Shown here: positions 17,641 through 27,361 of the stretch, one piece after another | Layout: each line of letters starts with the position of its first letter | How positions within the stretch are numbered: position 1 is the stretch's first letter | Assembly: GCA_013414795.1 (NCBI GenBank) | Contig: CP058732.1 | Coordinates: 918,501-982,500, forward strand | DNA length: 64,000 nucleotides | Reading direction: 5' to 3' | Source of the DNA: Candidatus Kapaibacterium sp. | GTDB lineage: Bacteria; Bacteroidota; Ignavibacteria; Kapaibacteriales; UBA2268 | Position numbers and translations under genes: made by a program | Notes under the pieces: generated by a model | The model's database searches: none | Told to the model about the DNA's origin: nothing | Seen by the model: only the letters and a program-made list of their open reading frames with translations

Positions 17641-18342
17641 ATGAAAAAACAAATTTTAGTTATTCTGTTTGTGTATATAGTTGGGACTTTTGCATTCGCA
17701 AGCGATACGCTTTTCACACGTTACAAATACTTCATCGCAAAGCCCAAAGCCATAGAAACACTTAATACAGTTCAAATTATTGGTGTATTGGTCGACGATA
17801 AAAACGACTCTCTGGAATTTGTCTTACATCAAATCCTACCCGATACCCTTCGGTTACAAGTCCGATTTGGTGAGACCTATGCAATAACAGTCATTACTGG
17901 TCAAACTGGTTGGATTGTCGACCCGACCCGAAAAATTTACCAACCAAAGGAACTCTTGCCCGATGAAATTTCGAGAACAAAATCCAATATATTAAACTTA
18001 TTTTCATTCCTCGACCCAAATGTTTTCGATAATGTTCAGTCGCGCGATATTGAAAGCCTCGACACTAATTACATATCATTCGAAGTGATTAATACCACGC
18101 AAGATACTATTTATTACTTTTTTAATAAGCACGACCCAACGGACGGTTTCAGAATCGTTCGTTTCCACCTTTCACCGCACTTTTTTAAAATAATACCAAA
18201 ATTTCTTTTTTCTTATGCTGGATTTGCAATTCCACGTCAAATTGAAGTCATAGCAAACGAAAAGAAAAGAACATTGATGTACATTGTAAATATCAACTTT
18301 AACAGCGAAATCGATAGAGATTTATTCCTTTTAAAAAAGTGA
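17641..18342 (+). CDS. Secreted LolA-like protein, function uncertain
   Basis: I start the gene at ATG 17641 (MKKQILVILF), which gives a clean signal peptide ending near FAFA-SD; an upstream in-frame ATG at 17581 would add 20 hydrophobic, unconvincing residues. The mature 215 residues are beta-rich and resemble the LolA/DUF4292 style of half-barrel (LRLQVRFGETYAITVITGQTGWIVDPTRKIYQP, then FEVINTTQDTIYYFF), a fold used for carrying lipids or lipoproteins in the periplasm. The similarity is by pattern only. A clearer LolA gene lies at 31126-31746. It is divergent from rpmH. Confidence 0.6.
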   Translation: MKKQILVILFVYIVGTFAFASDTLFTRYKYFIAKPKAIETLNTVQIIGVLVDDKNDSLEFVLHQILPDTLRLQVRFGETYAITVITGQTGWIVDPTRKIYQPKELLPDEISRTKSNILNLFSFLDPNVFDNVQSRDIESLDTNYISFEVINTTQDTIYYFFNKHDPTDGFRIVRFHLSPHFFKIIPKFLFSYAGFAIPRQIEVIANEKKRTLMYIVNINFNSEIDRDLFLLKK

Positions 18343-18349
18343 ATTTAAT

Positions 18350-18357
18350 TATCTTTG
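18350..18357 (+). promoter_or_regulatory. Candidate Bacteroidota-type -7 element (TATCTTTG)
   Basis: TATCTTTG matches the TAnnTTTG -7 consensus known from Bacteroidota and lies 50 bases before the E2 gene start, a reasonable leader length. A good TTG at the -33 position is not present, so support is weak. Confidence 0.3.
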
Positions 18358-18407
18358 TAAATCTTTTTTATGTTTAAATTTAATGTTGAAAAAAATTTAG
18401 GTATGAT

Positions 18408-20108
18408 ATGAAAGTTGATGTCGTAATGCCCAAGATGGGTGAATCCTTGCAAGAAGGTACAATTTTGCGTTGGCTTAAAAATGTTGGGGACCGCGTCGAA
18501 CGCGACGAAATGATTTTGGAAATTTCCACAGACAAAGTCGACACCGAAGTTCCATCCCCAGTTGCTGGTGTCCTTGTCGAAATTCTTGCAAAAGAAAACG
18601 AAACTGTCCCAGTGGGCGCTGTCATTGCTCGTATAGAAACCGAAGCCAGCGAAACAGTCTCTGCTCCAAAAGAAGAGCCCCCAGCAGAAACAGCGACACA
18701 AGCAAAAGAAGAAGAACCAAGTCCAGTCGTCGAAAAAGCAGCAGTTGTAGTTAATACATCATCCGAAAATCTTGTTGATGTCGTAATGCCCAAGATGGGT
18801 GAATCCTTGCAAGAAGGTACAATTTTGCGTTGGCTTAAAAATGTTGGGGACCGCGTCGAACGCGACGAAATGATTTTGGAAATTTCCACAGACAAAGTCG
18901 ACACCGAAGTTCCATCCCCAGTTGCTGGCATCCTTGTCGAAATCCTTGCTAAAGAGAACGAAACTGTTCCAGTGGGAGCTGTCATTGCAAGGATTGCAAC
19001 TGGCGAAGTTTCTGCCAAAGTATCAACTCCCCAAACAACAGTCGAAGAGAAAAAGCCAGAGACCAAACTCGAAATAAAGCAGGAACAAGTTGTTGAAACT
19101 CCAAAAACTACGCAATCCGAGGAACAGAAACCTAAACCAAGAGAAGGAAAATACTTCTTCTCCCCAGTTGTAAAAGAAATAGCCAAGCAGGAAGGAATTA
19201 CCGAAGAGGAGTTAATGACTATTCAAGGAACTGGAATAGATGGAAGAGTAACCAAAAACGATTTACTTAAATACATAGAGGAAAAGAAGAGCAAGAAAGT
19301 CGCTCCGACACCAAAAGTTGAAACCAAACCAGAACCGCAACCGACACCAACTGTTACAACACCAACACCAGTTCCATCTGTTGCGGGCTACGGACCCGAC
19401 GTGGAGATTATTCCAATGGACCGAGTCCGTCAAATTATCGCTCAACATATGGTCTATTCTAAGCAAACTTCTGCACACGTTACAAGTGTTCACGAAGCCG
19501 ATGTTACAGGAATCGTCCGCTTCCGCGAAAAATACAAATCTGAATTCGAACGCCGAGAAGGATTTAAACTAACTTACACTCCATTTTTTGCAAAGGCTGC
19601 TGTTGAAGCAATCCGAGCCTATCCCCGGGTCAATGTTAGTGTCGACGGGACTAATATCATTCAGCATAAGCGTATCCACCTTGGGATTGCAACTGCTCTC
19701 GAGGATGGAAATTTAATTGTTCCCGTTGTCAAAAACGCTGATGCATTGAGTCTTTCTGGTTTAGCCCGTGCAATTTACGACCTTTCCACCCGAGCTCGGA
19801 GCAAGAAACTCAACCCAGACGACATTCAAGGCGGAACCTTCACTCTCACAAATGTTGGAACTTTTGGCACTTTGTTTGGTACTCCAGTAATCAACCAACC
19901 CCAAACAGCAATTCTTGGTGTTGGTGCAATTCAAAAGAGGCCAGTTGTCCGCACAATCGATGGCGAAGATGTAATTGTCGTAAGATATATGGCATACGTT
20001 TCGCTAACCTATGACCACAGAGTTATCGACGGTATGCTCGCTGGTTTATATCTTACTGAACTTGTTCGACTGCTTGAATCGCAAAATGAGAACACTTTGT
20101 CAATCTAA
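18408..20108 (+). CDS. 2-oxoacid dehydrogenase complex E2 (dihydrolipoyl acyltransferase) with two lipoyl domains
   Basis: A 566-residue acyltransferase core of a pyruvate, 2-oxoglutarate or branched-chain 2-oxoacid dehydrogenase. It has two lipoyl domains (about residues 1-76 and 121-196, lipoyl Lys in STDKVDTE), each followed by an Ala/Pro/Glu-rich linker. A peripheral subunit-binding domain comes next (SPVVKEIAKQEGI...DGRVTKNDLLKYI, about 246-285), then a catalytic domain ending in YDHRVIDG, whose His is catalytic. The two lipoyl-coding segments are almost identical DNA, exactly 360 bases apart, evidence of recent duplication or gene conversion. No E1 or E3 gene is adjacent, so which complex it serves is open. 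It ends in a clear terminator. Confidence 0.93.
   Translation: MKVDVVMPKMGESLQEGTILRWLKNVGDRVERDEMILEISTDKVDTEVPSPVAGVLVEILAKENETVPVGAVIARIETEASETVSAPKEEPPAETATQAKEEEPSPVVEKAAVVVNTSSENLVDVVMPKMGESLQEGTILRWLKNVGDRVERDEMILEISTDKVDTEVPSPVAGILVEILAKENETVPVGAVIARIATGEVSAKVSTPQTTVEEKKPETKLEIKQEQVVETPKTTQSEEQKPKPREGKYFFSPVVKEIAKQEGITEEELMTIQGTGIDGRVTKNDLLKYIEEKKSKKVAPTPKVETKPEPQPTPTVTTPTPVPSVAGYGPDVEIIPMDRVRQIIAQHMVYSKQTSAHVTSVHEADVTGIVRFREKYKSEFERREGFKLTYTPFFAKAAVEAIRAYPRVNVSVDGTNIIQHKRIHLGIATALEDGNLIVPVVKNADALSLSGLARAIYDLSTRARSKKLNPDDIQGGTFTLTNVGTFGTLFGTPVINQPQTAILGVGAIQKRPVVRTIDGEDVIVVRYMAYVSLTYDHRVIDGMLAGLYLTELVRLLESQNENTLSI
18415..18615 (+). repeat. Direct repeat, copy 1: lipoyl-domain coding segment
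   Basis: Copy 1 of a roughly 200-base direct repeat encoding the first lipoyl domain. The first 120 bases of the rows beginning at 18421 and 18781 are identical, and the next 60 differ at only a handful of mostly synonymous positions. Period is 360 bases. Confidence 0.95.
18775..18975 (+). repeat. Direct repeat, copy 2: lipoyl-domain coding segment
   Basis: Copy 2 of the lipoyl-domain repeat, offset by exactly 360 bases from copy 1. Divergence starts around 18929 and increases into the linker, where the two copies no longer match. Confidence 0.95.
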
Positions 20109-20131
20109 ATTTTAGTTCAAACCATCATTTC

Positions 20132-20156
20132 GCCCCTCAATATATGATTGAGGGGC
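20132..20156 (+). terminator. Rho-independent terminator after the E2 gene
   Basis: GCCCCTCAAT and ATTGAGGGGC form a 10-base perfect stem with a 5-base loop (ATATG), followed by a T-rich run. It separates the E2 gene from methylmalonyl-CoA mutase, which therefore needs its own promoter in 20160-20284. Confidence 0.92.
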
Positions 20157-20284
20157 TTTTTCTTTCATTCTGAGCGGTGAGAAATAAACCAAATTAGAAG
20201 TTTTTTAAACTCAACAACTTCAATCTTTCCTTTCTTTTCCTTTGTCTTTATTAATTTTGTTTTTGACATAAATTTAGATTAACT

Positions 20285-22471
20285 ATGAAAATACCAGATT
20301 TTTCAAAAATCGAATTGGATTTTAAAAACCATAATTTCGACTTTGACTCTTGGAAAAAATTGTTTGAAGAAAAGACTGGTAAGAAATTTGAAGAGTTTGT
20401 TACTCAAACTCTCGAGGGTATAGATATTGCACCACTGTACACTTTCGACGACATAAAAGACTTCGACCACTTGTTTGAATATGCAGCTGGTGTACCACCA
20501 TACCTTCGTGGACCATATCCCACAATGTACCTTCAACAGCCCTGGACAATCCGACAATACGCTGGTTTTTCAACTGCTGAGGAAAGCAATGCTTTTTACA
20601 AACGCAATTTAGCCGCTGGACAAAAAGGACTTTCGGTTGCATTCGACCTTGCAACCCACCGCGGCTACGACTCGGATAACCCTCGTGTTGTTGGAGACGT
20701 TGGAAAAGCGGGCGTTGCAATCGATACAGTTGAAGATATGAAAATTTTGTTCGACGGCATCCCACTCGACCAGATTTCTGTCTCAATGACAATGAACGGG
20801 GCAGTACTTCCAGTTATGGCTTTCTATATCGTTGCCGCCGAAGAATCTGGCGTCGCACAAGAAAAACTTTCCGGCACCATACAAAATGATATTCTCAAAG
20901 AGTTTATGGTTCGAAATACATACATATACCCGCCCGAGCCTTCGATGCGAATCATAACCGACATCTTTGCTTACACATCAAAACATATGCCCAAATTCAA
21001 CTCAATCTCCATCTCTGGTTACCATATCCAAGAAGCCGGGGCAAGCGCCGACCTTGAACTTGGTTACACTCTTGCCGACGGACTTGAATACATTCGGGCT
21101 GGTATTCGCGCTGGATTGGACATCGATGAGTTTGCTCCTCGCTTCTCCTTTTTCTTTGGAATCGGTAAAAACTTCTTTATGGAGGTTGCAAAATTGCGCG
21201 CTGCTCGACTTCTTTGGGCTAAAATTGTTAAGCAATTCAACCCCAAAAATCCAAAATCTTTGGCTTTGCGAACTCATTGCCAGACTTCTGGTTGGAGTTT
21301 GACAGAACAAGACCCATTCAACAATGTAATTAGAACTTGCATCGAAGCACTTGCAGCAGTTCTCGGGCACACACAATCACTTCATACCAATTCACTCGAC
21401 GAAGCAATCGCTTTGCCTACGGACTTCTCCGCTCGTATCGCAAGAAATACGCAACTTTTCTTGCAATACGAAACAGGAATCTGCCGAACAATCGACCCAC
21501 TCTATGGTTCATACTATGTGGAATATCTTACTCATTCATTAGTCAACAAGGCTTGGGCACACATCCAAGAAATTGAATCTATGGGAGGAATGGCAAAAGC
21601 AATCGAAACCGGTTATCCCAAAATGAAAATCGAAGAAATTGCGGCTCGACGCCAAGCACAAATAGATTCTGGTGAAGAAATCATTATTGGCGTGAACAAA
21701 AATCGAATCGAAGGCGAGGAGCCAATCCCAATTCTCGAAGTAGACAACACAGCGGTTCGCGAAAAGCAAATTCAAAGAATAAATGAAGTTAAAAAAAGAA
21801 GAGACAACGCACTTGTACAACAAAAATTAGATGCATTGACAAAATGCGCCCAAACCGGCGAAGGCAATCTTCTTGAACTTTCTGTCGAGGCTGCCCGCGC
21901 TCGGGCAACGCTTGGTGAAATTTCCTACGCTCTGGAAAAAGTGTGGGGTCGCCACAAAGCGGTCATCCGCTCTTTCACAGGTGTTTACAGTTCCGCTTAT
22001 GCACGAAAAGAGGAAATAGAGGAAGTAATCCAACTTTCCGACGAATTCGAACGCCTTGCTGGAAGACGGCCACGCATTCTGGTTGCAAAGATGGGACAAG
22101 ACGGACACGACCGCGGTGCAAAAGTCATTGCGACCTCATTCGCTGATATGGGATTTGACGTCGACATTGGTCCGCTTTTCCAAACGCCCGAAGAAACTGC
22201 CCGCCAGGCAGTCGAAAACGATGTCCACATCGTTGGCGTTAGTTCGCTTGCTGGGGGACACAAAACGCTTGTCCCTAAACTTATCGAGGAATTAAAAAAG
22301 TATGGAAGAGAAGATATTATGGTCGTTGTTGGCGGAGTCATCCCTCCACAAGACTACGAATTTCTTTATAATGCTGGTGTTGCCCAGGTTTTCGGTCCCG
22401 GTACAAACATTCCAGAATCAGCAAAGAAGATACTCCAAGACCTTATCGAGGAGTATAAACAGACAAATTAG
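20285..22471 (+). CDS. mutB: Methylmalonyl-CoA mutase, large (cobalamin-binding) subunit
   Basis: Adenosylcobalamin enzyme interconverting (R)-methylmalonyl-CoA and succinyl-CoA, used in propionate metabolism. It is 728 residues, the usual large-subunit size. The N-terminal TIM-barrel part shows [36 protein letters not shown] and [11 protein letters not shown]. The C-terminal B12 domain has the DxHxxG cobalamin-ligand motif (DGHDRGAKV), then [12 protein letters not shown] and [11 protein letters not shown]. The small subunit, epimerase and MeaB chaperone are not adjacent, and I see no cobalamin riboswitch in the 128 bases upstream. A solo large subunit could be homodimeric or pair with a subunit encoded elsewhere. 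Confidence 0.96.
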   Translation: MKIPDFSKIELDFKNHNFDFDSWKKLFEEKTGKKFEEFVTQTLEGIDIAPLYTFDDIKDFDHLFEYAAGVPPYLRGPYPTMYLQQPWTIRQYAGFSTAEESNAFYKRNLAAGQKGLSVAFDLATHRGYDSDNPRVVGDVGKAGVAIDTVEDMKILFDGIPLDQISVSMTMNGAVLPVMAFYIVAAEESGVAQEKLSGTIQNDILKEFMVRNTYIYPPEPSMRIITDIFAYTSKHMPKFNSISISGYHIQEAGASADLELGYTLADGLEYIRAGIRAGLDIDEFAPRFSFFFGIGKNFFMEVAKLRAARLLWAKIVKQFNPKNPKSLALRTHCQTSGWSLTEQDPFNNVIRTCIEALAAVLGHTQSLHTNSLDEAIALPTDFSARIARNTQLFLQYETGICRTIDPLYGSYYVEYLTHSLVNKAWAHIQEIESMGGMAKAIETGYPKMKIEEIAARRQAQIDSGEEIIIGVNKNRIEGEEPIPILEVDNTAVREKQIQRINEVKKRRDNALVQQKLDALTKCAQTGEGNLLELSVEAARARATLGEISYALEKVWGRHKAVIRSFTGVYSSAYARKEEIEEVIQLSDEFERLAGRRPRILVAKMGQDGHDRGAKVIATSFADMGFDVDIGPLFQTPEETARQAVENDVHIVGVSSLAGGHKTLVPKLIEELKKYGREDIMVVVGGVIPPQDYEFLYNAGVAQVFGPGTNIPESAKKILQDLIEEYKQTN

Positions 22472-22524
22472 CTCCACGCTCGCTAACCGAAAGGAACCAT
22501 AATGGTAGAACGAGTGTCTGCTTC

Positions 22525-25500
22525 TTAATTATTGATTTTCATAATTTTTAGAATTTTAGTCGTGTGCGGTTGAGTTACTTTAACGAAATACAAACCGGAT
22601 GGAACATCAGAAATATCAAAATCAAATCGCTGGGAATTGTGTTCACCAGCAAACAGAGTTTTAACTAAATTGCCAACAATGTCGTAAAGTTCAATTTTGC
22701 TGGAATGTTCATTGGTATCAAGTTGCAAAGTGAATTTCCCACTTGTTGGATTTGGAAATGGTATGTTTTCGGGATATTCAATTAATGGAAAAGAATCATT
22801 TACGACCGGGCTGACTTTAATTGGAGTATCTTTTAGAAGCGAACTCAAAAAAGCAAAGTTTGTTTTTAATAAATAGGGAGAGGTTTGATAATCGATTTTA
22901 AAACTAGAAATAAAATACCCAGAGTACAATAGTTGTTTATCTGGAGTAATGGAAACGTGCGTGAATAAACCATATCGGCAATGCTGGGTTGCTGAATGGA
23001 TAAGTAACCCGTCCTTATTATAAATTAAAGTGGTCAAATCTTCATCATCATTGGATAATCCAGCAACAGCAAAATAACCGTCGTTAAGTCTTAAAATAGA
23101 ATTCACATATTTTTTCTGGGGCAAGGGTATTGGTTTAATTTTCCTTGTTTGATAATTATAAATTATTATTAAGTTTTCATTATTAGGGTCTTTCGCAGGA
23201 AAGACTAACAATGAGTCATTCAAGAACACAACTTTTTGCATCTCAAGCCACAAAATATCTAACCCACATCGGAATGAGTGAAAATTATAGAGATACCCAT
23301 CTAGTATATAATCATTGATCTTAATATATTTAGAATATCCAACACTTTTATGAATAAAATTTGGATAATTATCGATATACTCTATATAATCCACAAAAGT
23401 TTCTTTATAAATTGCAGCAAAGTAATTGAATTTTCCCGAAGGTCCCTTTGAAATATTAAGTGCTAAATTACACACCATATAAAATGCTTCATCTGATTTT
23501 AAATCTACATCTGGTAATGTATCAACACCAGAGTCCAGTAATTTTCTGTTATAAAATTCAAAGGAAGGAAGAATTTTATTATCAGCAGTAACCACAAAAT
23601 TTCTTCCTATTTCAGTAACATAGAACTCGTGATGTACAAGTCTTTCTCCTTCTAAAAAAACCTTTCCAGATCCAAGATAAATCCTCTCCTTATCGAAAGT
23701 AACGCACAATATACGAACGTTTTCTTTTTCCTTATAAGTACGCAATACCTCTCCCTTGCTATTTATTTCCATTATTGTTGAGTTACTCACAACATATGTT
23801 GTATTATTGTATGGATTTACAACAATCCAACAACTCAAATTTGGTTTTACCCACAAAACTTTTCCAACTGAATCTAATCCAACCAGCGAACTATTCGATT
23901 TACTCGCTATGATAGTATGATCTGGCAATTCAACAGCGTTGTAAAAATAATTTCCATTTTCATTAAGATTTACTTCGTACCTAAAATTTTCCTTATTTAA
24001 ACTAATTGGTGGCAAGTTTATCTTTAATGTTTTTGAAATAGAATTTGAATTTTTCATACTTTTCACAGTAAGGGTTACTTTATATTCACCACTAACCTTG
24101 TATTCATGAATCGGGTCTACTTCTTTGCTTGTACTTTTATCGCCAAAGTCCCAAGTGATATCTTCGATTTTACCAGATGAGGTATTCCTAAACCGTACCA
24201 AAACTGGACAGTTACTTTCATCCTTAATATATTCGAAATCGGCTTTTATTATTGGGGATATCGTCAAAGTTATTTCGTAATAACTTGTTTCATTTCCTCT
24301 CTTTACGATTAATCTTGGTTTGTAATAACCATCACTCAGATATGTATGGGTTGGATTTTTTTCTGTCGAATATGTCCCGTCGCCAAAATCCCAATAGTAT
24401 GAGTCTGGATTTCCAGAAGAAACATTGTAAAATTGAATTGTTTGCCCAACTAAAGCCTCGACAGAAGTCGTATAAAAAAATGCTTTCAAAGGTGAAGGTC
24501 TGAAAACAGGCTTAAACCGATAAATTTCGTTGTTCGTTTGGAAGTAAAAGGTGCTTTCATCCGGGGACAGTTTAAAATTATATATATTTTTATTTGTTGG
24601 CACTATAATGGTGTCCAATGGTTCTAACAACTTTGAATTATATGTCCTGATCATATTATTATTTACAAGAAACAAAAGATCATACTTGTCCAGGGACATA
24701 ATTTGAGAGGGCTCCATAGAATTTTTGATTGTAATTACTTTTATATTAGTTCTGGTATCAACAAGAAATAAATTTTCATAGTATTGAAACCAAACTAAAT
24801 TTCCATCATTGGAAATTTCGCATAAATATACAAACACATAATCATCTAGTTTTATATGCTTTTCTAAACTAACTGATGAACCATCTTCAAGATTATAGAA
24901 TTCGAAACAACAATAGGCACTATTGTACCACTCGCCTCTTATTGGACCGGTTGTTGTATAGTACCTACCAGAGGTAATTAACCTATTTGCAATTGGTTTA
25001 AGATAGAGATTACCCGAATAACCAAAACATAGACCCTTTAACCAAACACTATCTCTATTAATTTTAAATACATTTGCACTGCCTATATATTTCGTGGTTT
25101 TACCTCCTGGTACGCCACTAGCAGAGCCTCGATAGATTAGGTAATTTGTTGATAATTCCACAGATTTACGATAACTGAAAACACCATGCCTTAATTCTGC
25201 AACGTCTGGATAAATTTCATACTCAATAGTTTGAATTAACGAATCATTTTCAATGTTGTAAATAAAAAAAACGAGTTTTCCCTCATCCCAGTAATACTCG
25301 TATACCAAGTAATACAAAACATAATTCTCGCCTTCCATTCCAATTCTTGCTCCTTCCAGCGGCTTGTCGTTGAAAGTTCTGTTTTTTAGTTCTTTCTCCC
25401 ATACTATTTCACCAGTCTGTACATCAATTTTCCTCAAAATATAATTGTAATCCAACGCAAATATGCTTTTTCCATCGCTCGAAAGTACAAATTGGAGCAA

Positions 25501-25626
25501 AGTTGTATCGGAGGCTCGCACTTTTTCCAGCTCACCTTCTCTTTCCCATTGCCCAAATGCAACTATTGGAAAGAGTCCGAAAAGATGAATAACCAAATAG
25601 AACAAAACAACTCTTTTCATCTTCAT
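22525..25626 (-). CDS. Large secreted protein with two PKD domains and T9SS sorting domain
   Basis: A 1033-residue exported protein. After a signal peptide (VVLFYLVIHLFGLFPIVAFG) comes a propeller-like region of degenerate repeats. Two PKD domains follow (about residues 380-460 and 462-545), recognisable by SYYWDFGDGTYS and ITWDFGDKST and their HTYL/HEYK turns. A second propeller-like region is followed by a type-A T9SS C-terminal domain (FPNPTSGKFTLQL...YDIVGNLVKTL...SGLYFVKV...KILKIMKINN). PKD modules usually mediate protein or polysaccharide contacts outside the cell. Domain order resembles a reporter/adhesin more than an enzyme; no catalytic motif is visible. Converges with methylmalonyl-CoA mutase. 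Confidence 0.9.
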   Translation of the reverse strand: MKMKRVVLFYLVIHLFGLFPIVAFGQWEREGELEKVRASDTTLLQFVLSSDGKSIFALDYNYILRKIDVQTGEIVWEKELKNRTFNDKPLEGARIGMEGENYVLYYLVYEYYWDEGKLVFFIYNIENDSLIQTIEYEIYPDVAELRHGVFSYRKSVELSTNYLIYRGSASGVPGGKTTKYIGSANVFKINRDSVWLKGLCFGYSGNLYLKPIANRLITSGRYYTTTGPIRGEWYNSAYCCFEFYNLEDGSSVSLEKHIKLDDYVFVYLCEISNDGNLVWFQYYENLFLVDTRTNIKVITIKNSMEPSQIMSLDKYDLLFLVNNNMIRTYNSKLLEPLDTIIVPTNKNIYNFKLSPDESTFYFQTNNEIYRFKPVFRPSPLKAFFYTTSVEALVGQTIQFYNVSSGNPDSYYWDFGDGTYSTEKNPTHTYLSDGYYKPRLIVKRGNETSYYEITLTISPIIKADFEYIKDESNCPVLVRFRNTSSGKIEDITWDFGDKSTSKEVDPIHEYKVSGEYKVTLTVKSMKNSNSISKTLKINLPPISLNKENFRYEVNLNENGNYFYNAVELPDHTIIASKSNSSLVGLDSVGKVLWVKPNLSCWIVVNPYNNTTYVVSNSTIMEINSKGEVLRTYKEKENVRILCVTFDKERIYLGSGKVFLEGERLVHHEFYVTEIGRNFVVTADNKILPSFEFYNRKLLDSGVDTLPDVDLKSDEAFYMVCNLALNISKGPSGKFNYFAAIYKETFVDYIEYIDNYPNFIHKSVGYSKYIKINDYILDGYLYNFHSFRCGLDILWLEMQKVVFLNDSLLVFPAKDPNNENLIIIYNYQTRKIKPIPLPQKKYVNSILRLNDGYFAVAGLSNDDEDLTTLIYNKDGLLIHSATQHCRYGLFTHVSITPDKQLLYSGYFISSFKIDYQTSPYLLKTNFAFLSSLLKDTPIKVSPVVNDSFPLIEYPENIPFPNPTSGKFTLQLDTNEHSSKIELYDIVGNLVKTLFAGEHNSQRFDFDISDVPSGLYFVKVTQPHTTKILKIMKINN

Positions 25627-25843
25627 CCTTTCGAATAACTTTTTTCATTTTTGCTTTTTCTCAACAATAAAAACACTTAAAAACCAAAAAAGTCTCAAAA
25701 CTTCAAAAATTTTTGAATGAATGAATATTTGAGTTTAAATTAATTAATTAAAAAGTTAAATTGTGGGTTATTTCACGGGTATTCTTATTTTTTCTCCCTT
25801 GGTTCTGATTTGCTTTTTTAATATAACATCCAAAATCAATCTT

Positions 25844-27262
25844 CTACTTCACCACAAGGAATTGCTTGGTTATCTCTTGTGTCCCGTTATGAATGCGTAG
25901 GAAATACACTCCGCTCGAAAATTGACTCTTCGGGATGAACCATTCCCCATAGTGATTCAACTTATAACTACAATCTTCTTCGTATACTACATTCCCATAC
26001 ATATCATATATCGTCACTTTTGCTTTTATGTTCTTCTCTCCTCGGTACTCCACTCGTATGTAATCCACTTGATAGGGCGAATCGTAAACAAACAAAGCCT
26101 CCTTGGCTTGGGATTCGGCTACACCAGTCGCCGCCTCGATTTTTCTTTTTATCTTCTCAAAATCGAAAAGAAAAATAGAACGACCTATTGCAAAATATTT
26201 ACCATCGGGAGAAAAAGCACAAGAATATCCTCCAAGTTTCTTTCTGGGCATTACATATACCAATTCTTTTCTTTCTAAATCCCAGATGTAAATATGGTAA
26301 GGATGTGGGTCACCGGTCTCGAAAGTGTAAAGCAAGTATCTTCCATCAGGAGAGAAAGCAACATCAGTTGGTTCTATTCTAAGTCCATCTGGTGGAATAT
26401 AATCGGCGGGAATATTACCTATTTCTTGTTTCGTTTCCGCATCAAGTATTTTAAAAAGTGTTGCTAATGGCAGATTAAAGGAGTAATATGCTTCCTTTGT
26501 ACCATCAGGACTAACCGCTAAAAGTGACCAGTCGGTGCGAGTAACCTTATCGGTCTCCAGGTTCCATATATAAAATGGTGGAGGAACGCTTGATTTTCCG
26601 TATATTCTAAGGCTAACAAATATTTCCTTCCCTTGACTTATGAAAGACATATACTCTACGCTTTTGTTATATATCGTGGGGTCTATATTTGGGCTTGTCC
26701 GAAGAAGTTGTCCTGTTTCTATATCATACAGATAGACATAAGAGTAGCTACCTATTGCTATTGTCCTCTCATCAGGGGAGATGGTAAACGGGGGGGAACC
26801 ACTTCTTCTGAACACAATACTATCTGTTTCGAAATCTACAATCCTTAATTCAACATTGTATGGAGGTTTGTCATTTTGCCAATAATATGCCAAGAGTCTC
26901 CCATTCTTGAAAAAATGTAAGCGACTATTTCCACTACCTCCCGGATAACTTTTAACCCGATTCCCCTCTGGAACAGAAAAGATTTCAACCGATCCAGTTG
27001 CACCTGCAACATATTTTGAACTTGGGTGAAATGTTACAGAAATGTGAGGTGCACCAGTTGAGCCTCTCATCCACAGTGTATCGCTCATATCCCCGATAAC
27101 TGTTTGCCACAGAATATCGTTGTTATCATCTTTGACTGGAAGTTCTCCAAGCAAAGGATAGGCAAGAAGAAGTAGTAGAAGGGAAAAAGTGCAAAAGTTT
27201 GTAAAAAACATCCTCCGCCACTTTGCATTAGTGGAAAATTTGGGGGCTGTGAAAAGTTTCAT
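25844..27262 (-). CDS. Secreted beta-propeller protein with T9SS C-terminal sorting domain (paralogue B)
   Basis: About 472 residues from ATG 27262 (MKLFTAPKF), chosen because an AAGGAG ribosome site sits 7 bases upstream; the frame is open 35 codons further but that part looks untranslated. A signal helix (FCTFSLLLLLLAYPLLG) is followed by propeller SPDG/SPDE repeats and the same T9SS type-A sorting domain as the gene at 13272-14681. Compared with that paralogue, the C-terminal 130 residues are nearly identical, whereas residues around 60-90 and 235-290 differ strongly. This mosaic suggests gene conversion. Function unknown. Confidence 0.88.
   Translation of the reverse strand: MKLFTAPKFSTNAKWRRMFFTNFCTFSLLLLLLAYPLLGELPVKDDNNDILWQTVIGDMSDTLWMRGSTGAPHISVTFHPSSKYVAGATGSVEIFSVPEGNRVKSYPGGSGNSRLHFFKNGRLLAYYWQNDKPPYNVELRIVDFETDSIVFRRSGSPPFTISPDERTIAIGSYSYVYLYDIETGQLLRTSPNIDPTIYNKSVEYMSFISQGKEIFVSLRIYGKSSVPPPFYIWNLETDKVTRTDWSLLAVSPDGTKEAYYSFNLPLATLFKILDAETKQEIGNIPADYIPPDGLRIEPTDVAFSPDGRYLLYTFETGDPHPYHIYIWDLERKELVYVMPRKKLGGYSCAFSPDGKYFAIGRSIFLFDFEKIKRKIEAATGVAESQAKEALFVYDSPYQVDYIRVEYRGEKNIKAKVTIYDMYGNVVYEEDCSYKLNHYGEWFIPKSQFSSGVYFLRIHNGTQEITKQFLVVK
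25857..26182 (-). repeat. Long direct repeat, copy 2 (3' part of paralogue B)
   Basis: Partner of the repeat at 13285-13610. Same-orientation repeats of this length can support recombination that would delete or amplify the intervening block, which holds rpmH, rnpA and yidC. Confidence 0.9.
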
Positions 27263-27361
27263 TTCTTTTCTCCTTGCAATTTGTGATTCAAATTTAAAAA
27301 AAATATACAATCCAACAAAGTCGAAATGTATTTGGGCATAGATTTTGCTTTTCTCTTTTTT

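Noticed and set aside
20160-20284. Cobalamin riboswitch upstream of methylmalonyl-CoA mutase
   Set aside because: The gap is too short and lacks the conserved B12-box segments; no stable structure beyond the terminator is seen.
22472-22524. Short ATG near 22502 after methylmalonyl-CoA mutase
   Set aside because: The frame is only a few codons long and has no ribosome site; the stretch is a short convergent gap.
25627-25843. Repeats GAATGAATGAAT and TTAATTAATTAA between the PKD gene and paralogue B
   Set aside because: Short AT-rich simple sequence with no array structure; no CRISPR or iteron pattern.
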